Shown: one piece after another, positions 7,662-15,286 of the stretch
Numbering within the stretch: position 1 is the first letter of the stretch
Layout of the letters: every line of letters starts with the position of its first letter
Source of the DNA: CAYXUW01 sp964468375
GTDB taxonomy: Bacteria > Planctomycetota > Phycisphaerae > Sedimentisphaerales > Anaerobacaceae
Length of the DNA stretch: 18,619 nt
NCBI GenBank assembly: GCA_964468375.1
Contig: CAYXUW010000043.1
Location: 1 to 18,619, forward strand
Direction: 5' to 3'
Program-made: the position numbers and the translations under genes
Notes under the pieces: model-generated
What the model was told of the DNA's origin: nothing
Database searches by the model: none
What the model saw: the letters and a program-made list of their open reading frames with translations, nothing else

Positions 7662-7715
7662 GGGGGTTATGTAAAGAATAGTTTTGCGGGATTTTTACAT
7701 AAAGTTGCTTGTGTA

Positions 7716-7774
7716 GCCGTATGCCCGCGAGTCGGAAACAAACAGTGGTTCGCCGGAGGCGAACGGTAAAATAG
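7716..7774 (+). repeat. Dispersed 59-bp repeat C, copy 2
   Basis: Same length as the copy at 7083-7141 with five substitutions. The hairpin is perfect here (GTTCGCC-3 nt-GGCGAAC), where copy 1 has a G-T pair, so the change keeps the stem. The ATG-to-TAG frame is also kept, with one amino-acid change (R to Q). Confidence 0.7.
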
Positions 7775-7838
7775 GTATCCGAGCAATAGGCAGAACAAGC
7801 AAAATAACCCCAATATGAATTTGTGGGCTAAACGATTT

Positions 7839-9605
7839 TTATACTGATTTGTGGTCGAGGAAGCCCTCAAGTCGTCGTGAGCGGACGGGGTGCTGGAGCT
7901 TTCTTATTGCCTTTGCCTCGACCTGTCTGACGCGCTCGCGGGTCACCTTGAAGATTCTGCCGACCTCTTCGAGCGTGTAGGTGTAGCCGTCACCGATTCC
8001 GTATCGCAGCTTTATAATCTCGCGCTCGCGATAGGAGAGGGTTTTCAGAATCATATCGATTCTTTCCTTGAGCATTTCCTGCGTAGCGGAAACGACGGGC
8101 GAGTCGATTTCATCGTCTTCGATGAAATCGCCGAAATAGCTGTCCTCGCTTTCGCCTATGGGGCGGTCAAGACTGATTGGGTGCTTGGATATTTTAACGA
8201 CCCTGTTGGTTTCATCTATGCTCATATCGGCCTCTTTGGCGAGCTCCTCGACCGTGGGCTCTCTGCCGAGCTTCTGAACGAGGGCCTTGTTTGCGCTTCT
8301 CAGCCGGCTCATAGTCTCTATCATATGGACGGGGATTCGAATCGTGCGAGCGTGGTCGGCGATGGCGCGGGTGATTGCCTGGCGAATCCACCACGTTGCA
8401 TAGGTGCTGAACTTGTATCCCCTTCGGTATTCGTATTTGTCGACGGCCCTCATCAGGCCGGTGTTGCCTTCCTGTATTATATCCAGAAAGCTCAGGCCGC
8501 GATTTCGATACTTCTTGGCGATAGAAACCACCAGCCGCAGGTTCGCGCTCGAGAGCGTTCGCTTTGCGTCCTCATACTGGTTGAAGACTCTTTCGATGGT
8601 GCGGAGCCGCTTGTCGAGCTGCTTCGGGGTCTCCATTGTCAATTCCTGCAGGCCGGCCAGTTCCTGCCCGACCGTTTCGATATCCTCAACCGTCATATCC
8701 GCGGTAACGCCTCCGGTGATAATCTGCTCCAACTGGTGCATCTTGTGGCAGATGCCGTGGAGCTTGCTCTTCATCGGCTGAATTCTGCTCGTGCGGAGAC
8801 TCAGCTCTTCGAGCAGCGTCGCGATTTTGCGTCTGTTTCTGTATATACGTTTCAGGTCCGACTTAGCGGCCGCTTCACTGCCGTTGCCGGACTGGTTTTG
8901 CAGGAATTTTTTGAACAAAGTCTGGTTCATCTTCAGCAATTTATTTACCGTCGCGAGGTTGCCGGGCATCCGTTTCTTTATTACCGAGCGCACTAAGTTC
9001 TCGGCGGTGCTGAGCTTCATCGTTCTGTCGAAGCTCAATGTTCCCTCGTGCACCTGCTCAAGTATCTCCACTGCATTTTTGGCGCAATAGTCGCAGCCCA
9101 GCATTTTCCTTCTAAAGCTCATACGCGCCAGCTCTATCTTTCGCGCCAGCGAAATCTCGCTGTCGCGCGTCAGCAGGGGAATCTCGCCCATCTGGGTCAG
9201 ATATGTCCTTATGGGGTCGTCAATCCGCCGGCCTGCTTCGGCGCCGACGAGCTGCTTTTCCAGCATCTCGTCCTCTTTGAGCTGTTCGTCCTTACCTTCC
9301 TGCTCGTCTTCCGATTCAAACTCCTCTTCCTCCTCTTTTTCCACATCGGCCTCGTCGATAATGTGGATTCCCATCTCGTCCAGCGTTGACAGCAGTCTGT
9401 CCAGCCGAGCAGGAGTAACAAGGTCATCGGGCAGGTCCTGATTCATTTCCTCGTAAGTGAGATAGCCCTTTTTCTTTCCCCGTTCGGTGAGCACTTTTAT
9501 CTGCTGCTCGACATCCTTGTTTTTCCCACCTACTACGGAACCGGTATTGACCCACGCTTCTTCGGCACTGTCCGGCTTGTTCGCCTTTATCCTTTTTTTT
9601 GCCAC
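7839..9605 (-). CDS. rpoD: RNA polymerase primary sigma factor (sigma-70/RpoD)
   Basis: It directs core RNA polymerase to housekeeping promoters. Counted from the GTG at 9614, the regions are: sigma 1.1-like (33-90); an acidic Glu/Asp stretch (88-115); region 1.2 (DPIRTYLTQMGEIPLLT, 133-149); a long non-conserved region (about 165-345) that includes a CxxC; regions 2.1-2.4 (about 353-435, with ANLRLVVSIAKKYRNRG, DIIQEGNTGLMRAVDKYEY and FSTYATWWIRQAI); region 3 (437-508, including SLDRPIGE); and region 4 (520-588, helix-turn-helix TLEEVGRIFKVTRERVRQVE). Length is normal for an RpoD with a non-conserved region. I prefer the GTG at 9605 (MAKKRIKANKPD), since TAGGGG lies 8 nt before it; the GTG at 9614, three codons earlier, is too close to that site. 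It follows dnaG by 33 nt and is probably co-transcribed with it. Confidence 0.97.
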   Translation of the reverse strand: MAKKRIKANKPDSAEEAWVNTGSVVGGKNKDVEQQIKVLTERGKKKGYLTYEEMNQDLPDDLVTPARLDRLLSTLDEMGIHIIDEADVEKEEEEEFESEDEQEGKDEQLKEDEMLEKQLVGAEAGRRIDDPIRTYLTQMGEIPLLTRDSEISLARKIELARMSFRRKMLGCDYCAKNAVEILEQVHEGTLSFDRTMKLSTAENLVRSVIKKRMPGNLATVNKLLKMNQTLFKKFLQNQSGNGSEAAAKSDLKRIYRNRRKIATLLEELSLRTSRIQPMKSKLHGICHKMHQLEQIITGGVTADMTVEDIETVGQELAGLQELTMETPKQLDKRLRTIERVFNQYEDAKRTLSSANLRLVVSIAKKYRNRGLSFLDIIQEGNTGLMRAVDKYEYRRGYKFSTYATWWIRQAITRAIADHARTIRIPVHMIETMSRLRSANKALVQKLGREPTVEELAKEADMSIDETNRVVKISKHPISLDRPIGESEDSYFGDFIEDDEIDSPVVSATQEMLKERIDMILKTLSYREREIIKLRYGIGDGYTYTLEEVGRIFKVTRERVRQVEAKAIRKLQHPVRSRRLEGFLDHKSV

Positions 9606-9638
9606 AATCGGCACCCCTACCCAAGTATTTTCGATTTA

Positions 9639-11423
9639 CTATTTCATTCCCGCACTGTGCGGGTTCTGCCTGCTGGTATTCTCGAAGACCCGCCGTAAAA
9701 ATTGTCTCTGGTCTTTTATCGCTTTAATTCCGCCGCTCGCCTTCTGTGCGCGATGGCGGTCTACCGCATTCAGCGCGCCGGCCAAACGGGATTCGAAATT
9801 GCCTTTGGCTTCGCCCGTCTGCGCCAACTCTACAATGAGCCCGCCCGCCTGCGGCGATTCCGCTCTGGCCAGCACCTCCGCCAAGCGGATTTGGGGCTTT
9901 TCACTCAGCATTTCAAACAATACTACTGCGGTTTTTCTCAACACCGGCACATCAAAATCTTCCACGGCTACTGTTTTTTTTACGGTTTCAAACAGCGAAG
10001 GTTCATTCAGCAGCACCTCCAGAATCTCCCGCTGTGCCGCGGCAAACAGGCCCCGGCCTAAATCCATACTCTGCACTTTACGGCTTTCCGCGTTATAGCT
10101 TGCAGTTTTCGCCGCTCTCGCTGCTCTTTTGCTCAGCTCGGCGTTTATCTCTTTGCTGTCCAGGCCGATAATTTTAGAAAGCCGGTTGACTATCAGCCCC
10201 TTATCTATCGCCGCGAGGTTGCCCGAGAACAAACTTGTCGCCACCGCCTGTAAAAACTCCTCGACAGCCGCTTTTCTGCCCGCGAAAGTTTCGTCCTTTC
10301 CGAAGCTCTCGGCCAGCCGATTCCATTTGAACTGGAAAACATCGACGGCCTCGTCTATCAGCCGCTCGAACTGTTCTTCGCCCGCGGCCAGAAGAAATTC
10401 GCACGGGTCTTTTCCTTCCGGCACCGAAGCCAATGCAATATCTATATGCTGCGCGAGACAAATCTCCAGAGCCCTGTTAGCCGCCTCTATTCCGGCGACG
10501 TCGCTGTCGAAAATTAAAACCACTTTTTTCGCATACCGCCGCAGAATCCGGCCCTGACCCGAGGTGAAACTCGTGCCCAGGGTCGCAACTACATTATCGC
10601 AACCCTTACTGTGGGCCATTATAACGTCGGTGTAACCCTCCACGACGACCGCTGTGCCCGTAGAAACGATTTTGTGGCGGGCCTGCTCAAGGCCGTAAAG
10701 CGAATTGCTCTTGTCGAACAGAACCGTCGTCGGCGAGTTTATATATTTAGCGCCTTCGCCATCGAGCGTTCGCCCGCCGAATCCGATTACCCTTGCCGTA
10801 ACATCGGTAATGGGAAACATCAGCCGATTCATGAATTTTCCGCTCCGGCCGACAACCAGCCCCGCCTGTTCCAGCAACTTCATTGGAATATTTCTGCCCT
10901 GTGCTGCTCTGACGAAATCATCACCCGACGCTGCCAAGCCGAGCCGCCATTTTTTTATGCTTTCCGGGGCTATCTTCCTTTGGGCGAGATATTCAAGGAC
11001 CGGCTTTCCCTGCGGCTTGCTTACGAGATTTTCCTGAAAATATTTAGCCGCCCACTCATTGACCCTTGCCAGCTTATTGGGGTCAACACCTGAATCTTTT
11101 GCTTCAGGTCGCGAGTCGCGGGTTCTGGGTTTCAGTTTTATGCCTGCGCGTTCAGCCAATCTTTCTATCGCCTGAGGAAAGCTCAAATTCTCCCGAAGCT
11201 GGACAAATTTAAATACATCGCCGCCGGCCCCGCAGGCGAAACACTTAAATATTTGCTTGGCGGGATTGACATTCATACTGGGGCGATGGTCATCGTGAAA
11301 AGGACACAGCCCAACCATTTCTCTGCCTTTTTTCACGAGATTCACATGCTCGCTCACCACGTCAACGATATCGTTGGCCTGCTGAATCCGATTAACTACC
11401 GCCTGGTCGAAAAAACCCGCCAT
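9639..11423 (-). CDS. dnaG: DNA primase DnaG
   Basis: It synthesises RNA primers at the replication fork together with the replicative helicase. This 594-aa protein shows all the expected parts. The CHC2 zinc finger has Cys40, His43, Cys61 and Cys64 (CPFHDDHRPS ... FKCFACGAGGD). The polymerase domain has RLMFPI (200-205), GFGGR (214-218) and KYINSP (226-231). The TOPRIM fold has VEGYTD with Glu262 and Asp266, TLGTS (281-285) and the metal-binding FDSDVAG (Asp306, Asp308). The C-terminal part (about 430-594) is more divergent and would hold the helicase-binding domain. The ribosome-binding site is weak (AGAAG). It forms the dnaG-rpoD pair of the classical macromolecular-synthesis operon; rpsU, first gene of that operon in E. 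coli, is not next to it here. Confidence 0.97.
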   Translation of the reverse strand: MAGFFDQAVVNRIQQANDIVDVVSEHVNLVKKGREMVGLCPFHDDHRPSMNVNPAKQIFKCFACGAGGDVFKFVQLRENLSFPQAIERLAERAGIKLKPRTRDSRPEAKDSGVDPNKLARVNEWAAKYFQENLVSKPQGKPVLEYLAQRKIAPESIKKWRLGLAASGDDFVRAAQGRNIPMKLLEQAGLVVGRSGKFMNRLMFPITDVTARVIGFGGRTLDGEGAKYINSPTTVLFDKSNSLYGLEQARHKIVSTGTAVVVEGYTDVIMAHSKGCDNVVATLGTSFTSGQGRILRRYAKKVVLIFDSDVAGIEAANRALEICLAQHIDIALASVPEGKDPCEFLLAAGEEQFERLIDEAVDVFQFKWNRLAESFGKDETFAGRKAAVEEFLQAVATSLFSGNLAAIDKGLIVNRLSKIIGLDSKEINAELSKRAARAAKTASYNAESRKVQSMDLGRGLFAAAQREILEVLLNEPSLFETVKKTVAVEDFDVPVLRKTAVVLFEMLSEKPQIRLAEVLARAESPQAGGLIVELAQTGEAKGNFESRLAGALNAVDRHRAQKASGGIKAIKDQRQFLRRVFENTSRQNPHSAGMK

Positions 11424-11559
11424 ATCTTCTAATTTACCTGCCCTTATATGTGGAAACTGTTTACACCCTCAGAAGACTTATTCACCACACCTTATCAGTA
11501 TTCGGTGAGAAGTTTATCCCAAACCGCCCATCTGCTAATTCATAATGGTTGGCTACATA

Positions 11560-11587
11560 AATATAGGCCGATTTCGCAAAAAGTCAA
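11560..11587 (-). promoter_or_regulatory. Putative promoter of dnaG-rpoD
   Basis: On the minus strand TTGACT (11587-11582), a 16-nt spacer, then TATATT (11565-11560). The leader to the dnaG ATG would be about 130 nt. Confidence 0.55.
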
Positions 11588-11882
11588 GTCGCTCCCCAAA
11601 ACCCCGCTTACAGCACTGTTAAAGCTGTTTCCGGCAGCTTTGGACACTTGGCTAAATAGGACGAAAAGGTAGTGGGTCAGTTTGACCGAAGGAGTCTAAA
11701 ATGAAGGGAAAAGTGGGTGTAGTGCGCATGTAGTGCGCACGGCAAAATGACATAAAGCGCATCAAAGTGGCACAAGCACTGGACACTTGGTTATTTTGTG
11801 GTGTATTTAGACTCCTCACACTTCTACATTGCCCAATTTAACGCAACATAGCAACAGTATAATGACGGCAATATCAGCAAAA
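11588..11882. other. Repeat-rich junction between dnaG and the phage-like module
   Basis: No gene is supported. It holds a 14-bp direct repeat TGGACACTTGG(C/T)TA (11641-11654 and 11780-11793). It also holds a long-range inverted repeat, AGGAGTCTAAA (11690-11700) with TTTAGACTCCT near 11805-11816, and a GGTCA-3 nt-TGACC palindrome near 11676-11688. A tight operator-like element lies at 11718-11740. It could be an attachment site, a control region or the scar of a mobile element. Confidence 0.5.
11718..11740. repeat. Tandem 11-mer forming a perfect palindrome
   Basis: TGTAGTGCGCA occurs twice head to tail (11718-11728, 11729-11739). The overlap creates the inverted repeat GTGCGCA (11722-11728), a 5-nt loop, TGCGCAC (11734-11740). 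It is an operator-like or hairpin element with no recognised binding protein. Confidence 0.55.
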
Positions 11883-12362
11883 CTAATGCTTGCCGCACTG
11901 ATATTTTTCTGAATTTCGCAACACCCTGTTAAAAGTTACGGCGTCCATCTCGCGGAGAACGTTGCCGATACGGGTCAAATTTTCTTGCCTGGTGGGCCGG
12001 AGCACTGCGTATAAATGACGGTCGGGGTTGTTCCTGACTGCCCGCTGGCCCCACTTTGTAGCTTCAAATACCCGCCGGTCCTTAGCCACTGTGTAGTTGC
12101 TCTTCTCGGACCAGCAGTTTAAAACTTGTCGGATAGCCGCTTCTCGGTCAGCCTGGTAAATACAGTCGTTTGTTTTTGACTGAGGGCTTATCGGCTGTTT
12201 TTTTGTTTGTAACTTAGGCCAAACTCCGAACTGTAAGCGATGCTTGCACTTGCTAAGCTGTAAACCCAGAAAAGCTATAATCAATTCTATGAAGGCGATA
12301 ACCAGCAAAGCGTGCATCCTCAAAAAGGTCAATAACCAGGTTTTAACTGCTGTAAGTTTCAC
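11883..12362 (-). CDS. Hypothetical phage-module protein with an N-terminal membrane segment (159 aa)
   Basis: The frame stays open upstream to 12584, but that stretch lies over the preceding gene. The best start is the GTG at 12362, whose GTGA overlaps the stop of the 139-aa gene, with AGGGA a few nt before it. The protein begins MKLTAVKTWLLTFLRMH. A hydrophobic helix spans about residues 9-36 (LLVIAFIELIIAFLGLQL), followed by a soluble part of about 120 residues rich in Arg, Asn and Gln (DREAAIRQVLNCWSE ... NPDRHLYAVLRP). It is last in the module. A holin- or spanin-like lysis role is possible from position and topology but is only a guess. Confidence 0.6.
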   Translation of the reverse strand: MKLTAVKTWLLTFLRMHALLVIAFIELIIAFLGLQLSKCKHRLQFGVWPKLQTKKQPISPQSKTNDCIYQADREAAIRQVLNCWSEKSNYTVAKDRRVFEATKWGQRAVRNNPDRHLYAVLRPTRQENLTRIGNVLREMDAVTFNRVLRNSEKYQCGKH

Positions 12363-12778
12363 GGTTTCCCTATCATCCGTTTCGCCAAATCTACATTGAG
12401 TTTTATTTTCATTCTCCCCCGTAAATAAGACACTACACCGAAACGGCATCCATAATAAAACTCCTTGGCCGGTTGCCTTTTTATAAATTCCAAGAGCAAT
12501 GCTCTCAATGCTGTTTGGTGAGTAAGCCAAGGTTCGATTACTTCGTCTGTATATTTTTGAATAAGAGATACGCGAAGCTGGCACAATGCCTTTTCGTGGT
12601 CTATACCGGCCTGCAGCTCGGCCATCTCCCGTATCACACTGTCAATTTGATTCTCGCTGTCGACGCCTTGCTTCGGGTTCTGATTTTGGTCCGCTAAGAC
12701 CCCAAGCTTTTCCCTTCGACGTCGTTTCCTCGCGTATTCCCGATTGTGTTTTCTAAGTTGTTTTTTGGTTTTAGCCAT
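12359..12778 (-). CDS. Hypothetical phage-module protein with a very basic N-terminus (139 aa)
   Basis: Its ATG follows the TAA of the upstream gene with no gap (TAAATG) and its stop overlaps the next start, so translation is coupled. Residues 1-26 are strongly basic (MAKTKKQLRKHNREYARKRR). A predicted helical or coiled-coil stretch follows (about 40-75, IDSVIREMAELQAGIDHEKA), then a conserved-looking C-terminal part with PWLTHQTALRALLLEFIKRQ. There is no signal peptide or membrane segment. I do not recognise a family. By position after the tape-measure gene it may belong to the tail tip or assembly, but the basic start would also fit a DNA- or RNA-binding protein. Confidence 0.65.
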   Translation of the reverse strand: MAKTKKQLRKHNREYARKRRRREKLGVLADQNQNPKQGVDSENQIDSVIREMAELQAGIDHEKALCQLRVSLIQKYTDEVIEPWLTHQTALRALLLEFIKRQPAKEFYYGCRFGVVSYLRGRMKIKLNVDLAKRMIGKP

Positions 12779-13183
12779 TTAAATTAACTGCCGTCCGATA
12801 CAAACAAAATCTGCAAAAACATATTCCGAAGTAAAATGAAAAACTTTGCCGTGGCCATCCGGCACGAGATTGAAACGGTCGAAAACGACGTTGGGATAAT
12901 TCGCACCTCTGTAAGTGTAAACAGTGTCGGGGTGCTCAGTGCAGAGATGCTCCTCGATTTCATCAATAATCGTCTGGAGAGCTTCGCGGCCATCGTCGTA
13001 ATCATCATCTTCGACTCGCAACCGGCCAGCAATAACGAGCTTGCGACCGCGAGTGCCCATATTCAAACTAAGCAGTCCGTGAGCACCGGGGAATCCGGTA
13101 TACTGCCTTTCTATCAATCGGGGCTGAAAAGCTACCCTTAACTCGTTACCAAAAAGTTCTGTCAAACTTACATACGTTGGCAT
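12779..13183 (-). CDS. Putative phage tail-associated protein (134 aa)
   Basis: Its start overlaps the tape-measure stop (TAATG), with AGGAG 8 nt before the ATG inside the tape-measure 3' end. The product begins MPTYVSLTELFGNELRVAFQ and carries GTRGRKLVIAGRLRV, then a helix (ALQTIIDEIEEHLC), then beta strands (VYTYRGANYPNVVFDRFNLV). This small alpha/beta layout with a G-x-RGR-hydrophobic-G motif is similar in style to small distal-tail or tail-completion proteins coded after tape-measure genes, but I cannot name the family. The tail assignment rests mainly on gene order. Confidence 0.6.
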   Translation of the reverse strand: MPTYVSLTELFGNELRVAFQPRLIERQYTGFPGAHGLLSLNMGTRGRKLVIAGRLRVEDDDYDDGREALQTIIDEIEEHLCTEHPDTVYTYRGANYPNVVFDRFNLVPDGHGKVFHFTSEYVFADFVCIGRQLI

Positions 13184-14640
13184 TAATATGCTCCTGGCGG
13201 AATGGTGCGTGGGCCGATTCCTCTGTCTTCCCGAGTACCGCCAACGGGATTGTATATAGTATCGTTATGGTAGTGAATATTAACCTGGCCGTCTGACTGG
13301 GACTGCTCTTTTATTTTTTCAAACAACCGTCGTTTTCTTTCGAGTGAGCCCGGAAACGCTGTGCCTACAAAAGATTCAACTGCGAGCTGGCCTTTGACTT
13401 CCCAGTCGGCCCAACCTTGTTCGCGAAGATATTGTTCATACTCTTTTAGAAAGACATCCCATTCCAAAGCCCTAACATCACTGCCTTTGATATTTCGTAT
13501 TACAACGTCGAGACGGCGTTTCTCATCTTCGAGCAGGGCAACCTTGTCCTGTGACATAATCTGACTGAGCTTGTCGCGGACGATATCGATATCAGGACGG
13601 GCAACACCAGTAACCGAGCGAACAACATCCATCATCGCCTGCGGCTCAGTGAGCATCGAAAGCAGTATCGCGATATTTTCTCGGCCGGCGATTATCTCTG
13701 CCTCGGGGACACTGAACCGACCGCCCTGCTGTGCCGCCGATAGAGCAGTCAACTGCTCGAATATGTTCATATCAGTAGAGATGCCGAGCTGCTGCAGGAG
13801 CTTGGCGCTTTCGGGAGTGCCCTTGCCCCGCAGGGCGGCGAATATATTGCGGACGCCGACTGTAGCCGCCTCAGGCGTCGGCGCCCGGGTGGTTGCGAAT
13901 GCCCACAGACCGGCAGTCTCGGCGCCGGTCAGGCCGCCTGCAATCCCCAGCGGCAGAAATCGAGGCAGATATTGGCCCATCTGGCCGAGCTCGGCGCCTG
14001 CAGAGCTGAGGGTCTGGCGGATTATGTTCTGGATTTGATTGATATTCTGCTGGCGGGTCTCTTTGGCGTAAATCGAAAAGACATCGATAATACTTGTAAG
14101 GCCGGCCTCGGGCTCCATGCGGCCGAGCTCGAGTGCCTCCCGCATAATGCCGGCCTTCTGCTCCTTCGTAAGTCCTGCGCCTTTGGATTCGAGGCCGTAC
14201 CAAGCGGCGGCCACTTCCTCGAACGGCCTGCGGCCGAACTCTGCATAAGCGGCGACCTCTTTTCTTGCCTCAGGATGCTCGGCAAAAAAATCGCCCATCG
14301 CCTGCAGGGCGAGAAGCTTTTTCTGCTGCTGTGAGGCGATATCGGCGTGCTCTTTCATTGCCTCGCTTTGAGCACGTATCGCTGCATTCACACCTTTGAT
14401 AATGGCAGCTATACCAACGAGGCCAGCCAACCAAGATGTGATAGATGATTTAAGCTTGCTAAAATTGCTTTCAGTTTTTTTGGCGGACTGACCTAATTTA
14501 TCAACCCCGTCGGCACCTTTTTTACCTCCGCGATGAGCGGAATCGCCCACCTGCTGAGCAGCTTTGCCGACCTCTTCGAGATTTTTCTTCGACTCCTGGG
14601 CGCCGGGTGTTTTGATGTGTATGTTTACGTCTTTAGCCAT
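13183..14640 (-). CDS. Phage tail tape-measure protein
   Basis: This 485-aa protein starts MAKDVNIHIKTPGAQESKKN, has an Ala/Lys-rich helical N-terminus (10-60), a hydrophobic segment (about 66-84, SITSWLAGLVGIAAIIKGV), and a long helical body with GLTGAETAGLWAFATTRAPTPE and AALRGKGTPESAKLLQQLGI, typical of the TP901/PhiC31-like tape-measure core. Such proteins set tail length and help DNA exit. It is short for the family; the usual rule of about 0.15 nm per residue would give a tail near 70 nm (inference). No strong Shine-Dalgarno is seen (GACGGT only), and a strong hairpin lies just upstream (14656-14701), which suits a protein needed in few copies. There is no tail-tube gene or frameshifted chaperone pair upstream, which is unusual. 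Confidence 0.8.
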   Translation of the reverse strand: MAKDVNIHIKTPGAQESKKNLEEVGKAAQQVGDSAHRGGKKGADGVDKLGQSAKKTESNFSKLKSSITSWLAGLVGIAAIIKGVNAAIRAQSEAMKEHADIASQQQKKLLALQAMGDFFAEHPEARKEVAAYAEFGRRPFEEVAAAWYGLESKGAGLTKEQKAGIMREALELGRMEPEAGLTSIIDVFSIYAKETRQQNINQIQNIIRQTLSSAGAELGQMGQYLPRFLPLGIAGGLTGAETAGLWAFATTRAPTPEAATVGVRNIFAALRGKGTPESAKLLQQLGISTDMNIFEQLTALSAAQQGGRFSVPEAEIIAGRENIAILLSMLTEPQAMMDVVRSVTGVARPDIDIVRDKLSQIMSQDKVALLEDEKRRLDVVIRNIKGSDVRALEWDVFLKEYEQYLREQGWADWEVKGQLAVESFVGTAFPGSLERKRRLFEKIKEQSQSDGQVNIHYHNDTIYNPVGGTREDRGIGPRTIPPGAY

Positions 14641-14655
14641 TTTTTACCGTCAAAG

Positions 14656-14701
14656 CTGCAACCAGGGGCGGCAATCCGAATCACCGCCGCCCCGGCTGCA
14701 G
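14656..14701 (-). promoter_or_regulatory. Strong stem-loop before the tape-measure gene
   Basis: Read on the minus strand, a stem of about 16 bp forms from CTGCAGCC+GGGGCGGC and GCCGCCCC+GGTTGCAG, with one bulged T and one G-U pair, around a 13-nt loop. No T-tract follows, so it is not a standard terminator. It is 15 nt before the start codon, so it could block processing, pause polymerase or reduce translation of the tape-measure gene relative to the capsid genes. Confidence 0.65.
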
Positions 14702-14768
14702 TATGTGGGTCAAAAATATCAAGCCCGCCGTCCGATAGAGCCCGCACGACGGACCTGACTCTTTTCAG

Positions 14769-15218
14769 TTAAGCCTTAATCAGCTCCGCAAGCCCTTGCC
14801 CTGTTGCGTCTTTTGGACCGATACTTGGCCTGGACAAAATAGCAATAGCTGCTGCGTTTACTCCAGTTGAACCATTGCCAGCGTGCGGGGCATTAAGACG
14901 CATATATCGCTTGTGTGTCTTAGTAAGGTCGATATCGATAGCAAAAAGCTTGCCATCTTCATCGTCAGCGATTGCATCTGCTAATTCAGCATCAGTTACT
15001 TTGGAATAACTACCGTCAGTCGTGTCGCATTCCTCAACGTACGGTGCTGTACCTTCGGCAGTCGAGCCGAGGGCGGCGTCAAGGTTTCCTATCTGAATTA
15101 AAAATCGCACGTGTCCCCAGTTAAACGTATCGACATAGTTATTATCCGCCAAATCGCCGTCATCTTTGAGCTGCGGATAAAGGGCATTTACGAACTTCAT
15201 ATTCTGGACTTCAATCAT
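14769..15218 (-). CDS. Phage virion protein, putative capsid decoration protein (149 aa)
   Basis: It lies directly after the major capsid gene with a good ribosome-binding site (CGGAG, about 9 nt). The 149-aa acidic protein starts MIEVQNMKFVNALYPQLKDD and has the pattern YVDTFNWGHVRFLIQIGNLD, then EECDTTDGSYSKV, then KRYMRLNAPH and AIAILSRPSIGP. This order (a DT..G.v.v.i..G..D strand, a variable acidic loop, a RYl.l strand, an a.ilSR tail) resembles small structural proteins coded next to capsid genes in many tailed phages, from memory of that family. A cement or decoration role is inferred; a tail-tube role is the main alternative, since no other tube candidate exists here. Confidence 0.65.
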   Translation of the reverse strand: MIEVQNMKFVNALYPQLKDDGDLADNNYVDTFNWGHVRFLIQIGNLDAALGSTAEGTAPYVEECDTTDGSYSKVTDAELADAIADDEDGKLFAIDIDLTKTHKRYMRLNAPHAGNGSTGVNAAAIAILSRPSIGPKDATGQGLAELIKA

Positions 15219-15286
15219 TTTTTAAACTCCGTTTCACGTTGCTAAAAACAAGTTTTAAACGCCTGTTATACGCCAGCTTAAAACGC

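Larger units (their letters stand above)
7558..7838. other. Repeat-bearing gap between the small Cys-rich gene and the rpoD 3' end
   Basis: No gene is supported here. The gap contains repeat A copy 2 (GCCAAAAGACGGCGAG, 7585-7600), an orphan plus-strand promoter candidate (7634-7661) and repeat C copy 2 (7716-7774). No clear terminator for rpoD was found on the minus strand. Confidence 0.5.

Noticed and set aside
7890..8996. Plus-strand 368-aa open frame opposite rpoD
   Set aside because: The minus strand encodes all conserved sigma-70 regions; the antisense frame is a by-product of codon bias and lacks a ribosome-binding site.
11450..11525. DnaA-box-like sequences near dnaG
   Set aside because: The best matches differ from TTATCCACA at two or more positions and are not clustered, so there is no case for an origin.
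11448..11672. Plus-strand 74-aa open frame upstream of dnaG
   Set aside because: It overlaps the dnaG leader and promoter, has no ribosome-binding site, and its composition shows no protein-like pattern.
11858..11863. Plus-strand TATAAT near the end of the phage-like module
   Set aside because: No acceptable -35 at 16-18 bp, and it faces into antisense of the 159-aa gene.
12363..12584. N-terminal extension of the 159-aa gene
   Set aside because: The extra 74 codons lie in another frame of the 139-aa gene; the coupled GTGA start fits better.
15240..15286. AT-rich hairpin between capsid and 149-aa genes followed by T residues
   Set aside because: GTTTTAA/TTAAAAC is only 7 weak pairs with a long loop; it is too weak to call a terminator.
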